From Rhodospirillaceae bacterium (GTDB lineage: Bacteria; Pseudomonadota; Alphaproteobacteria; MPNO01; UBA2964), in assembly GCA_002712335.1 (NCBI GenBank), contig PATI01000073.1, positions 1-16,841 on the forward strand: DNA of 16,841 nucleotides, in the 5' to 3' direction. Shown here one piece after another: positions 1 through 7,041 of this stretch. Numbering within the stretch: position 1 is the stretch's first letter; every line of letters begins with the position of its first letter. The notes under the pieces are model-generated. The model made no database searches and was not told where the DNA came from. It worked only from the letters and a program-made list of their open reading frames with translations. The translations under genes were made by a program, and so were the position numbers.

Positions 1-357
1 CACATCGCGATGGTTAGAAGTTTCTTGAACAGCTTCTTCAATTTTTGTTTGATGTGGTACCCGTCCACCGATATCTTGGTAACGTAAACCGGGCATGGCG
101 TTGGATAGTCCAGGAGCACCACCGGTCCGCGATTGAAACTCTGTTCCATAATGCTTTAAGATAGGGTCATCAATGTATTCAACAACCTCTCTCCAGGAGC
201 TCATTTCTGAATGGTGCGCGTCAACGTCAACAATAGTCCAATCATTGAAACCTTTTTCACGCTGATATTTGGTCTCTCGTGCTAAAATATCACGTGTATC
301 TGTTTTTGTTGTAATTTCCTGCGGAAGTTCTCTTGTTTGGTCCAGTCCACTATCCAT
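1..357 (-). CDS. Amidohydrolase-family (Amidohydrolase_2-like) protein, N-terminal part only
   Basis: The first 119 residues of a protein that runs off the left edge. The ATG at 355-357 (read on the minus strand) is preceded by a strong GGAGG Shine-Dalgarno site about 7 bases upstream, so the start is well supported. After about 40 polar residues comes TIVDVDAHHSEMSSW (residues 41-55). This resembles the first-strand motif of TIM-barrel metal-dependent hydrolases/decarboxylases of the ACMSD-like amidohydrolase family, where Asp and His residues of strand 1 bind the metal. The remaining metal ligands would lie outside the window. Family members hydrolyse or decarboxylate cyclic and aromatic acids in the cytoplasm. 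The gene is divergent from the SnoaL-like gene at 461, sharing a 103-bp intergenic region. The family call is likely; substrate and exact subfamily cannot be given. Confidence 0.68.
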   Translation of the reverse strand, partial: MDSGLDQTRELPQEITTKTDTRDILARETKYQREKGFNDWTIVDVDAHHSEMSSWREVVEYIDDPILKHYGTEFQSRTGGAPGLSNAMPGLRYQDIGGRVPHQTKIEEAVQETSNHRDV

Positions 358-460
358 AATTTACCTCCGGATTAAACTAAAACTCGAATAACTAATGTAG
401 TTTTTATGATAAACCAAACTTCATCAACCACAAAGTGAGATTAAGGAATTATTTTCAGAT
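358..460. promoter_or_regulatory. Divergent intergenic region, amidohydrolase / SnoaL-like genes
   Basis: This AT-rich 103-bp gap must hold the 5' regions of both flanking genes. On the minus strand it contains the GGAGG ribosome site of the amidohydrolase gene. On the plus strand a TATGAT -10-like hexamer lies at 405-410, but no good -35 partner is seen. The only ribosome-site candidate for the plus-strand gene is AAGGA near 443-447, rather far from the ATG. No operator palindrome was recognised. Confidence 0.3.
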
Positions 461-958
461 ATGTCAGAACAACAAATTGATGCCAATCGTTTATTGGTAA
501 ATAGATTTTATCATGAATTTTTCAACAAAAACCAATTCGCAATTGCTGAAGAACTCCTAGCCGAAGAAATCACCTTTCATGGTGCTCTAGGAAAACAAAC
601 CCAAGGTATTGATCAGTTAATTAATTATATCAAAGAAATTAAAAATACATTCCCAGATTTACAGTGTAGCGTAGAAGACCTGATAGCAGAGGAACAAAAA
701 GTTGCCGCTTGTCTTACATACAAAGGTACACACGAGGGCACAATATTTGGGATAGAACCACAAGGATCCGCCGTCAATTTTGTTGGTGTCTGCATTTTTA
801 TTGTTCGGGCGGACTTAATTACCCATGCCTGGGAACTCGGGGACCGCCTGACTGTTTTTCAACAACTAACTCAACCTGAGTTAGACGAGGGCATTTTAGA
901 TATGGATGGGCCTCCAAAAAGCTCTGGAGGAACGAAGGTCCCAGAGTGGAATGAGTGA
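461..958 (+). CDS. SnoaL-like / ester-cyclase-like small protein (NTF2-like fold)
   Basis: A 165-residue protein whose first 130 residues match the SnoaL-like polyketide-cyclase/ester-cyclase pattern. The helix LVNRFYHEFFNKNQ (residues 12-25) is followed by a stretch on loss or ageing of the active group (AEELLAEEITFHG), then FPDLQCSVEDLIAEEQKVAA and a second half with YKGTHEGTIFGIEPQG and a strand ending HAWELGDRL. These proteins form an alpha+beta barrel pocket that isomerises, cyclises or dehydrates small organic substrates, and many have no known reaction. The last 35 residues, rich in Pro, Gly and acidic residues, extend beyond the usual domain. The start is the first ATG; the ribosome site is weak (AAGGA about 13 bases upstream). 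The VOC gene follows 70 bp downstream on the same strand, so the two may be co-transcribed. The family call is good; the reaction is unknown. Confidence 0.8.
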   Translation: MSEQQIDANRLLVNRFYHEFFNKNQFAIAEELLAEEITFHGALGKQTQGIDQLINYIKEIKNTFPDLQCSVEDLIAEEQKVAACLTYKGTHEGTIFGIEPQGSAVNFVGVCIFIVRADLITHAWELGDRLTVFQQLTQPELDEGILDMDGPPKSSGGTKVPEWNE

Positions 959-1028
959 ACCAAATGGACACCACTGCAACAATTCAATAGACTGAATTTT
1001 AACCTAAAACTTTGAATTTGGAGCATAA

Positions 1029-1430
1029 ATGATAAAAACTAGGGGAGTTTGTCATTTTACAATCGCCGTGACAGATACTCAAATAAGTACTGCATTCTAC
1101 ACCGACATATTGGGCCTGAAACTTCTCAATGCAAACCATGATCGTGGTATGGTATTTTTGGATTCCGCTGGAGATTGCATAGTTTTAATGAAAACTAACA
1201 CTACAATTGCACCGGTAAGACAACGTGATGCGCACCATGCGTTCCATGTAGATTCGGATGACTTTGAATCAGCTGTTCAGGAACTTAAAGATAAAGAAAT
1301 CGAAATTTTACTTGAAGATGAACGTAAAGATAAAGCTGTCGTTACAGGTCGAAGCGTCTACATTCCTGACCCAGATGGAAACGTTATAGAATTAGTGGAC
1401 ATGTATTCTTATGCAGGCTCAAGTGCCTAA
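1029..1430 (+). CDS. VOC-superfamily protein (glyoxalase/extradiol-dioxygenase-like)
   Basis: A 133-residue single-domain vicinal-oxygen-chelate protein with two beta-alpha-beta-beta-beta modules. Module 1 begins VCHFTIAVTDTQISTAFYTDILG (residues 7-29, shown here in part of the fold); module 2 begins near HHAFHVDSDDF and ends with the signature YIPDPDGNVIELVD (111-124). Likely metal ligands are His9, His69 or His70, and Glu121. No acidic residue is visible at the fourth ligand position used by glyoxalase I, so the set resembles the 2-His-1-carboxylate facial triad of type I extradiol dioxygenases. The ATG at 1029 has a GGAG site 6 bases upstream. The stop overlaps the convergent PhyH-like gene by 4 bp. 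It could be a dioxygenase, isomerase, lyase or resistance protein; only the superfamily is secure. Confidence 0.82.
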   Translation: MIKTRGVCHFTIAVTDTQISTAFYTDILGLKLLNANHDRGMVFLDSAGDCIVLMKTNTTIAPVRQRDAHHAFHVDSDDFESAVQELKDKEIEILLEDERKDKAVVTGRSVYIPDPDGNVIELVDMYSYAGSSA

Positions 1431-2251
1431 ATTATTGCTTTTGTAATTAATTTGGTTGTATCGGGATCGCGATATGCGTTTTGAACCGCCCTGAGTTCAT
1501 CTAAGCCTACCGGATCAAGATCAAAAGCCGGTTCTTTGTTCAATATCCAATGGCCGGGTTTGTTTTCACCTGCTATTAAAACTCCGGTATTAGGACCGGC
1601 TAGCGGCTTTGCTTCTGTGGGAACGCATGCGAAGGAAATCCCAAGTCGTCGACTATCGGTTCTATTAGGTGCCGAACCATGCACTAGTAGCTCATGATGA
1701 ATTGAAAATTGTCCCGCACGAAGAGGCATATCGACAGACTTTCTGACGTCAACCTTTGTTACGCTCTGCCCCCTAGAGAGAATATTATCTTTATCAAAGC
1801 ATTCTTCATGAGGAATAATTTCTTTATGACTGCCGGGAATACAACAAATGTTGCCTTTGTCAGGTGTTGAATCCGTTAGACCAATCCATGCAGTAGCTCC
1901 TACATTTCGATCAAAAGGGTTATAGGCACCATCCTGATGCCACGATACAAATGTGTCCGTTCCTGGACGTTTTGACCAAACTCCTGATAAGAACAAAAGG
2001 ACATTAGGCCCTATACAATCTTGCAATGCCCCAGAAATTTTTGGATGCCGGGCTAAGTCAATCATCCATTTAAATGCCAAAACAGCGCGAACGCGTATAT
2101 TGACGCTAACATCCTCTTTGAATTTCTGCTCATACTTTTCAATTGCTCGGTAGTGCTCCATCGCTTGGCCTACAGAAATACAATCAAGCGGAGAGATAAA
2201 CCCATCCTTTTGGTAGGCTTTAAGTTGTTTATTAGTCAAAACCCTTGGCAA
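1427..2251 (-). CDS. Phytanoyl-CoA dioxygenase (PhyH)-family Fe(II)/2-oxoglutarate oxygenase
   Basis: A 274-residue protein of normal length for bacterial PhyH-family hydroxylases. These use Fe(II), O2 and 2-oxoglutarate to hydroxylate an unactivated carbon, releasing succinate and CO2. The iron-binding triad is visible as His105-x-Asp107 in WHQDGAYNP and distal His191 in HHELLVHGSAPN; Arg201/Arg202 just after probably grips 2-oxoglutarate. The N-terminus LTNKQLKAYQKDGF is the usual PhyH opening. The start is TTG at 2249-2251, supported by GGAG 6 bases upstream and by the absence of a suitable ATG. The 3' end overlaps the convergent VOC gene by 4 bp. It is one of three different Fe(II)/2OG oxygenases in the window. 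The substrate is unknown; small-molecule PhyH enzymes act on acyl-CoA, ectoine, phosphonate or natural-product substrates. Confidence 0.88.
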   Translation of the reverse strand: MPRVLTNKQLKAYQKDGFISPLDCISVGQAMEHYRAIEKYEQKFKEDVSVNIRVRAVLAFKWMIDLARHPKISGALQDCIGPNVLLFLSGVWSKRPGTDTFVSWHQDGAYNPFDRNVGATAWIGLTDSTPDKGNICCIPGSHKEIIPHEECFDKDNILSRGQSVTKVDVRKSVDMPLRAGQFSIHHELLVHGSAPNRTDSRRLGISFACVPTEAKPLAGPNTGVLIAGENKPGHWILNKEPAFDLDPVGLDELRAVQNAYRDPDTTKLITKAII

Positions 2252-2347
2252 ACTTCACTCCTATGTTCATCAAAAAATAAAATCAACAAGTAGCTGTTTT
2301 CGACAGTAAACTGGATTGTTGATCTGACCTTTATATATATTGATATT

Positions 2348-3586
2348 TTAGTTTTGATGGTTCACTTTCTCATCACGCCTAGAGGAGAGCATCAATAATA
2401 CGCTACCAACCAAAATCATCGCAAACATCAACCAACTTTGCCATATGCCAAAGCTAATATTGTAAATTAGACAACAACAAACAAATGTAGATGCAAGAGC
2501 CGCTTGACTGTCAGCGTTATCAAGTTCAATTCTCATCTTCTTAATGAATGAAAAAACAGAAATTATTAATATAATAGCCCCTATTAAACCCAACTCTAAC
2601 CAAATTTGTATTCCAGCATTATGAGTGTGAAGCGGTAAATTTGATCCATCCAGAAATAAATCAAATCCCATACCTCCCGATTTTAAACATTTAAACGTAT
2701 CTAATTTTTGCCCGCCTCCGGGTATAGATCTTGCCGCATCCATTCCCCAGCCCAATAAAGGTTTTTTTAGAATATTATTCGATGCAAAATGATAAATCAT
2801 TATGCGGTGCATTGCAGATTGCTTAGCCTCATAAATCTGGCACTGCACATTCTTTGAAAATGGAGATACAAAAATCAAAGGAAAAATCAGAGTAATAAGT
2901 AGCGGCAAGGTAATAAAGACCCAAAATAATTTGGATTTCCATCTAACAAAACAAAAAGTGATAAGAGCGGCAGTAACAGCTAATTTAGATGCTTCCATAT
3001 AAAGCCCAAATATCATACCGAGCGATAAGAGAGCAAAAACAATGGAGAACTTCTTAAAATTGTAACGATATAAACCAAGCGTAATTGGAATTAATAAACA
3101 CGCGGTGATTGCTGTACCTCGATTATATATATCAGGGGCGTATAAGGAAGATTTAAACGGGCTGAAAATGGCTCCGCCCAACGCTATATCAAAAATGGTA
3201 AATGGAAATGCCAATAGAAATCCTATTGCAGAATTTAGAAAGATCTTTTGCCTTTCATAATCCTTTGCATTCTTAATAACCATCCCAAGAAAAAGAGCCA
3301 TTAAAACATATATAAAAAATTTTACAGCGGTAGAAACAGCATCTGCAGGTACCAAAGCCCAAAAAGCAGAAAGTCCACCAAATATCGGTAAAACAAAATA
3401 CAGTGAACAATGTCTGAGCCTAGCTAAAAACTCAGGCCAGGAGATATCGGTAAAAGTTCTAATTTTCAGTATTAGAATTAAAAGGATAGGCAGCCATAGG
3501 GCATAAACCGAAAAATAAGCAAGAGGACCCAATAGAAAAAAAATGCCATGCCAATTTTTTTCAAAGGATTTATGTATAGTAATCAA
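2348..3586 (-). CDS. O-antigen ligase/polymerase-like (Wzy_C / WaaL-type) membrane protein
   Basis: A 412-residue, strongly hydrophobic protein with about ten membrane-spanning segments and a long polar loop at roughly residues 245-325. This is the layout of O-antigen ligases and Wzy polymerases, GT-C-like enzymes that transfer undecaprenyl-linked glycans at the periplasmic face. Within and after the loop are MHRIMIYHF (Arg261), KPLLGWGMDA and LHTHNAGIQIWLELGLIGA, with His320, His322 and Asn323 matching the family's catalytic His/Asn region. No ATG exists near the N-terminus (the next in-frame Met is about residue 95), so TTG at 3584-3586 is the likely start; only a weak AGG precedes it. It is the only envelope gene here and has no glycosyltransferase neighbours. 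Whether it acts as ligase, polymerase or protein O-glycosylase cannot be told. Confidence 0.78.
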   Translation of the reverse strand: MITIHKSFEKNWHGIFFLLGPLAYFSVYALWLPILLILILKIRTFTDISWPEFLARLRHCSLYFVLPIFGGLSAFWALVPADAVSTAVKFFIYVLMALFLGMVIKNAKDYERQKIFLNSAIGFLLAFPFTIFDIALGGAIFSPFKSSLYAPDIYNRGTAITACLLIPITLGLYRYNFKKFSIVFALLSLGMIFGLYMEASKLAVTAALITFCFVRWKSKLFWVFITLPLLITLIFPLIFVSPFSKNVQCQIYEAKQSAMHRIMIYHFASNNILKKPLLGWGMDAARSIPGGGQKLDTFKCLKSGGMGFDLFLDGSNLPLHTHNAGIQIWLELGLIGAIILIISVFSFIKKMRIELDNADSQAALASTFVCCCLIYNISFGIWQSWLMFAMILVGSVLLMLSSRRDEKVNHQN

Positions 3587-3761
3587 ATTAAAACCTAAAA
3601 GTATGATATAAAACTGCTATTTACTATATTAACAATTTTAAACAGAGTCAGAATCAATAACTTTATAGGAAATCTAGATAATTTTCTCTAGTCAAACTAT
3701 TAGATAGACTTTGTTTAAAATACAGTTATTAAATTAATTTTATTTTTAAGGGGAGCTTAAT
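3587..3761. promoter_or_regulatory. Divergent intergenic region, Wzy-like / SDR genes
   Basis: An AT-rich 175-bp gap between oppositely oriented genes. The plus-strand side ends in a strong GGGGAG ribosome site (about 3750-3755) for the SDR gene. Promoter hexamers must lie here for both genes, but the sequence is so AT-rich that no single -35/-10 pair stands out. No clear inverted repeat was seen. Confidence 0.3.
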
Positions 3762-4511
3762 ATGTCTGCCGAGAAGGAACTCCGGGGTATGGCAGCAATT
3801 GTAACAGGAAGTACAGGAAATATTGGTCGCTCCATCGCCCTAGCACTCGCCGATGCAGGAGCGAGTGTAACGATCAACGCCCGAACATCAGTTGATAAAG
3901 CAGAAGAAGTGGTTAGGTTGATACGAAAATCCGGTGGTAAAGCTATAGCGTGTCTGGGTGATGTCACATCGGAAGAGCAAGTTCAGAATATCATCGATAC
4001 AACTATTGGAGAATTTGGAAGACTTGATATTCTGATAAATAATGTTGGGCCGCCATCTAGTGGACCTGTAACAGAAATAACCTATGAAGAATGGCGGCAT
4101 TATATGGCGACAAAGCTTGATAGCGCCTTTCTCTGTATTAAAGCTGCAATTCCCCATCTTTCAAAAAATGGATTCGGAGTAATAATAAATATTGGCGCGT
4201 CATCAGCGCATACAGGAAATCCTAATAGGGCCGTAGATGTTGCTGCAAAAATGGGATTGGCGGGTTTAACCGGAGCTCTAGCAGTCGAGCTTGCCGATAA
4301 AAACATTACCGTAAATTGTGTTGCTCCCGGCAGAATAATGCGTGAAGGCTCTATCTCACCACATTTCCAATCTAAGCCAATTCCAATGGGTCGTGAAGGA
4401 ACGCCAGAGGAATTTGCTGGGACTGTTAGATTTTTATGCGGCCCCCACTCCCGATATACAACTGGTCAAACTCTTCATGTCAACGGCGGTTGGTATATCT
4501 CGATTAATTGA
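3762..4511 (+). CDS. Short-chain dehydrogenase/reductase (SDR) family protein lacking the catalytic Tyr
   Basis: A 249-residue Rossmann-fold protein of classical SDR length. The dinucleotide site is intact: TGSTGNIG (residues 15-22), Asp67 in GDVTS, NNVG (93-96) and the C-terminal VNCVAPG and GQTLHVNGGW segments. Arg41 after strand 2 suggests NADP(H). The active site is altered: the YxxxK motif reads DVAAK (Asp159, Lys163), the usual Asn of the tetrad aligns with Lys118, and the Ser expected 13 residues before Tyr is Ala146, with Ser147 and Ser148 next to it. The GAT codon for Asp159 is at 4236-4238. The protein may be a non-classical SDR, a binding or regulatory subunit, or less likely affected by a point error. 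The ATG follows GGGGAG, so the start is firm. It is monocistronic, convergent with the HD gene. Confidence 0.87.
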   Translation: MSAEKELRGMAAIVTGSTGNIGRSIALALADAGASVTINARTSVDKAEEVVRLIRKSGGKAIACLGDVTSEEQVQNIIDTTIGEFGRLDILINNVGPPSSGPVTEITYEEWRHYMATKLDSAFLCIKAAIPHLSKNGFGVIINIGASSAHTGNPNRAVDVAAKMGLAGLTGALAVELADKNITVNCVAPGRIMREGSISPHFQSKPIPMGREGTPEEFAGTVRFLCGPHSRYTTGQTLHVNGGWYISIN

Positions 4512-4678
4512 ATTGAACTTGCATTTTAAAATTAATCCGCGCCAACCTTGGCCTCCAACAAAAAGGGTCTATACCGCAAGGTGGGGAATACTTTTCAACA
4601 ATCCTTCAATCCTTAATTTTACTATAATTTTAAAATATAACTAAATCAGCGTTTCACAATTTTTATTTATCATTGATT

Positions 4679-5440
4679 TTATAGCGCGTTTGCAGGCCTT
4701 CGAAGTGTTCTCCACATATGTGAAGCTGATGTATTATCGTTCCCCAAACCCTCTTTAGGGTTTTTAAAATGACGTCCAATAATATCTTCAAATTGATTAA
4801 TGGATACCTGAGTATTTGGATCAAAGGCATAGAGATCGTTTAGACAAATCATTCTTGCCGACATATACCATTTATGTTTACGAGCGTATTCGTAGTCTCT
4901 TTGAATATAGGATTCCACTTTATAATCTGCCCCGAAGCGCTTGGCATAGGCTTCTGGATACTCATATCCAACCTCTTTATCAGGAAAAAACCTTAAAGCC
5001 TGATGCATCCGTATAGCCCATGAAACCTCTTCGTCCACGTAAGGCTCCAACATCTGCGCGCCCCAATAACCATGGTCAGGTCGAAAGAAAGCAATGACTG
5101 AAATATCGTGTAGTAAACAGGCTAAAATCATCTTCTCTGGTAAATTATTTTTTTGAGCCAAAGCTGCACTCTGAAGTAAGTGCTGTTTGGAAGGACCAAA
5201 ACGTAGGTTAAAAAAGTCTAACAGGGTTGGATACTCTGGCATAGATGGTAGCCGCGGATCTTCGCCCATTAGGGATGGTTTCAGGGGTCCTAGGTTAAAT
5301 GTTTTTTTTTCATTCCCTGACCACTCTCCATCAGCTAACTTATTTATAGCGGACCTATAAATCATAAAGTCACCAAGGTCTCGCATACGCTGAAATTCAT
5401 CTTCCTCGGCTAGCTCTGAAGGTCCTTTGGTTTCTTCCAT
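4679..5440 (-). CDS. HD-domain protein, probable mixed-valent diiron oxygenase of the PhnZ/MIOX type
   Basis: A 253-residue soluble protein with an HD fold. The metal residues appear in order: His87 (QHLLQSA), His111-Asp112 (ACLLHDISV), His123 (PDHGYWGA), His146 (RMHQALRF) and Asp202 (LNDLYAFD). Six ligands with a second and third histidine inside the domain is the signature of diiron HD proteins. As I recall PhnZ (H34, H58/D59, H80, H104, D161), the spacings 87-111, 123-146 and 146-202 are nearly the same. Such enzymes cleave C-P bonds of hydroxy-phosphonates or open inositol rings, but diiron HD phosphodiesterases share many ligands, so a hydrolase is possible. About 70 N-terminal polar residues precede the domain. 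The ATG has GGGGAGG 5 bases upstream. It is divergent from the tup importer. The domain is secure; oxygenase activity is inferred. Confidence 0.7.
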   Translation of the reverse strand: MEETKGPSELAEEDEFQRMRDLGDFMIYRSAINKLADGEWSGNEKKTFNLGPLKPSLMGEDPRLPSMPEYPTLLDFFNLRFGPSKQHLLQSAALAQKNNLPEKMILACLLHDISVIAFFRPDHGYWGAQMLEPYVDEEVSWAIRMHQALRFFPDKEVGYEYPEAYAKRFGADYKVESYIQRDYEYARKHKWYMSARMICLNDLYAFDPNTQVSINQFEDIIGRHFKNPKEGLGNDNTSASHMWRTLRRPANAL

Positions 5441-5460
5441 TCTATCCTCCCCGTACGTAT

Positions 5461-5472
5461 AATTTTAAAATT
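5461..5472. repeat. Perfect 12-bp AT palindrome AATTTTAAAATT
   Basis: A perfect palindrome about 20 bp upstream of the HD-protein start, inside the divergent region shared with the tup operon. It could be an operator half or chance in such AT-rich DNA; a similar AATTTTAAAAT lies near 4625-4637. Confidence 0.25.
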
Positions 5473-5514
5473 TAAACTGAAGCCTTTTAGAAGACCACGG
5501 TAATGATTATAACT

Positions 5515-5523
5515 TGCTATCAT
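5515..5523 (+). promoter_or_regulatory. Candidate extended -10 promoter for the tup operon
   Basis: TGC followed by TATCAT (5518-5523) resembles an extended -10 element (TGn plus 5 of 6 bases of TATAAT). It would give a leader of about 55-60 bases before tupB at 5588. No good -35 box is visible, as is usual for extended -10 promoters. This is a pattern match only. Confidence 0.3.
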
Positions 5524-5587
5524 ACTTTATTTAAAATTAGTTTGTTAAAATAAAATCAAATTCGAAATTTTAAGAGATTAAGCTGCA

Positions 5588-6295
5588 ATGCAGGACTTTG
5601 CTGAAGCTATTCGTTTAGCTTTTCTATTAGTTTTTTCTGGGAATACCGATTTACTAGAGATTATCTTGTTGTCTCTTCGTGTTAGCCTCTCAGCGGTATT
5701 GGTTGCGTGTCTTCTTGGATTTCCATTAGGAGCTCTGCTAGCTATCAGTCGTTTTTATGGACGTGGTACATTGTTGGTTATTATTAATGCCTTAATGGGA
5801 TTACCTCCCGTTGTGGTAGGCCTGATTGTTTATTTGAACCTATCGAGAGCCGGTCCAATGGGTTCTTTTGGTCTCCTATATACACCTACAGCCATGATCA
5901 TAGCGCAAATAATTTTGATAATGCCTATAATTGCTGCTTTATCGAGGCAACTTATTGAAGATCTTCATGATGAATATGCAGAACAATTCAAGTCCCTCTC
6001 TGTTCCCCGATCTACCGCTATTTTTGCATTAATATGGGATGGTCGCTACTCACTTCTCACCGTCGCTTTAGCGGGCTTTGGAAGAGCCATCGCAGAGGTT
6101 GGTGCTGTAATTATTGTCGGTGGAAATATCGACCACCTGACCAGAGTAATGACAACTGCAATAGCTCTGGAAACCTCAAAAGGTGATCTTCCTATGGCTC
6201 TTGCTCTAGGCGTTGTTTTACTTTTTATCGCCTTGGCAATAAACGCTGCGGTCATGTCACTCAGACTTACTACTGGAAAGATTTCAGATGTCTGA
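5588..6295 (+). CDS. tupB: Tungstate-type ABC transporter permease TupB
   Basis: A 235-residue inner-membrane permease with about five to six hydrophobic helices. It carries the ABC-permease EAA-type loop GFGRAIAEVGAVIIVGGNI (residues 162-180), which contacts the ATPase. The overall pattern (LRVSLSAVLVACLLGFPLG near residues 29-47, NALMGLPPVVVGL near 66-78, MTTAIALETSKGD near 188-200) is that of TupB permeases of the high-affinity tungstate importer. The ATG has only a weak purine stretch (GAGATTAAG) upstream. Its 3' end overlaps tupC by 8 bp, showing tight translational coupling, and tupA follows. Molybdate or another oxyanion cannot be excluded from the permease alone, but the three-gene set and the binding protein favour tungstate. 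Confidence 0.87.
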   Translation: MQDFAEAIRLAFLLVFSGNTDLLEIILLSLRVSLSAVLVACLLGFPLGALLAISRFYGRGTLLVIINALMGLPPVVVGLIVYLNLSRAGPMGSFGLLYTPTAMIIAQIILIMPIIAALSRQLIEDLHDEYAEQFKSLSVPRSTAIFALIWDGRYSLLTVALAGFGRAIAEVGAVIIVGGNIDHLTRVMTTAIALETSKGDLPMALALGVVLLFIALAINAAVMSLRLTTGKISDV

Positions 6296-7040
6296 CATAC
6301 AAGGCATCAGAAGCGGATCAGAAATTCGGAAAAAAAGTATGTTAACTCTAGAAACAAGAGACTTGGTATTGGAATTAAATAAAATTCGCTACATCAACAA
6401 AATTAACATGGCCATTAGATCCGATAATTTAACCGTTATTATGGGCGAAAATGGCGCGGGTAAAAGCTTGCTCCTACGTCTTTTACATGGACTGATAAAT
6501 CCAACACATGGTGAGGTTTTATGGAATGGAGTCCAAATCAATCATTCCATTAGAAAACAGCAAGCAATGGTTTTCCAGAGACCGGTGCTACTTCGACGTA
6601 CGGTTGCTGCAAATATCGACTTTGTACTCAGATTAAAGGGCTTAAACCACAAAGATCATAGGGATCAAATCCTAGAAAATGTCGGGCTTCTCGAATTCTA
6701 TAATAAACCAGCGCGCACGCTTTCAGTTGGCGAGCAACAACGTTTGGCGCTCGCTCGCTCACTAGCTACAAATCCTGAAATCATTTTTCTCGATGAACCA
6801 ACGGCGAGTCTTGACCCTTCTTCGACACATGCCATTGAAAAAATCGTAGCAAGAGCTCATAAGAATGGTACGAAAATCATTTTTATCACTCATAACCTTG
6901 GCCAGGCTAGAAGGGTCGCTGATGACATCGTATTTTTACACAAAGGAAGACTAGTGGAACATTCTCCTGCAATTACTTTCTTTGATAACCCTACATCTGA
7001 GGCTGCTAAAGCCTATTTGGAAGGTAGAATTTTATTATAA
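6288..7040 (+). CDS. tupC: Tungstate-type ABC transporter ATP-binding protein TupC
   Basis: A 250-residue ABC ATPase with all motifs: Walker A GENGAGKS (53-60), Q-loop Gln97 in MVFQRPVLLRRT, signature LSVGEQQRL (145-153), Walker B IIFLDEPTASLD (165-176) and switch His202 in FITHNLGQA. It hydrolyses ATP at the cytoplasmic face to drive import through TupB. I chose the ATG at 6288 because GGAAAG lies 8 bases upstream and the 8-bp overlap with tupB suits coupling. An in-frame ATG at 6339 (residue 18) starts closer to the conserved domain and is a possible alternative. The Q-loop LLRRTV is typical of the tungstate/molybdate-related ATPases. The stop is one base before the tupA start. Confidence 0.88.
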   Translation: MSDIQGIRSGSEIRKKSMLTLETRDLVLELNKIRYINKINMAIRSDNLTVIMGENGAGKSLLLRLLHGLINPTHGEVLWNGVQINHSIRKQQAMVFQRPVLLRRTVAANIDFVLRLKGLNHKDHRDQILENVGLLEFYNKPARTLSVGEQQRLALARSLATNPEIIFLDEPTASLDPSSTHAIEKIVARAHKNGTKIIFITHNLGQARRVADDIVFLHKGRLVEHSPAITFFDNPTSEAAKAYLEGRILL

Positions 7041-7041
7041 A

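Noticed and set aside
4541..4595. Possible hairpin CAACCTTG...CAAGGTGG between the SDR and HD genes
   Set aside because: Imperfect pairing across a loop of more than 25 bases and no T run; not a convincing terminator.
4342..4644. 100-residue open frame on the plus strand overlapping the end of the SDR gene
   Set aside because: It overlaps the well-supported SDR gene in another frame, has no ribosome site and no recognisable domain; its tail is AT-rich intergenic DNA.
6982..7041. Upstream ATG extending TupA by 20 residues
   Set aside because: It lies inside tupC and places a polar segment before the signal peptide; the ATG at 7042 directly gives a normal signal peptide.
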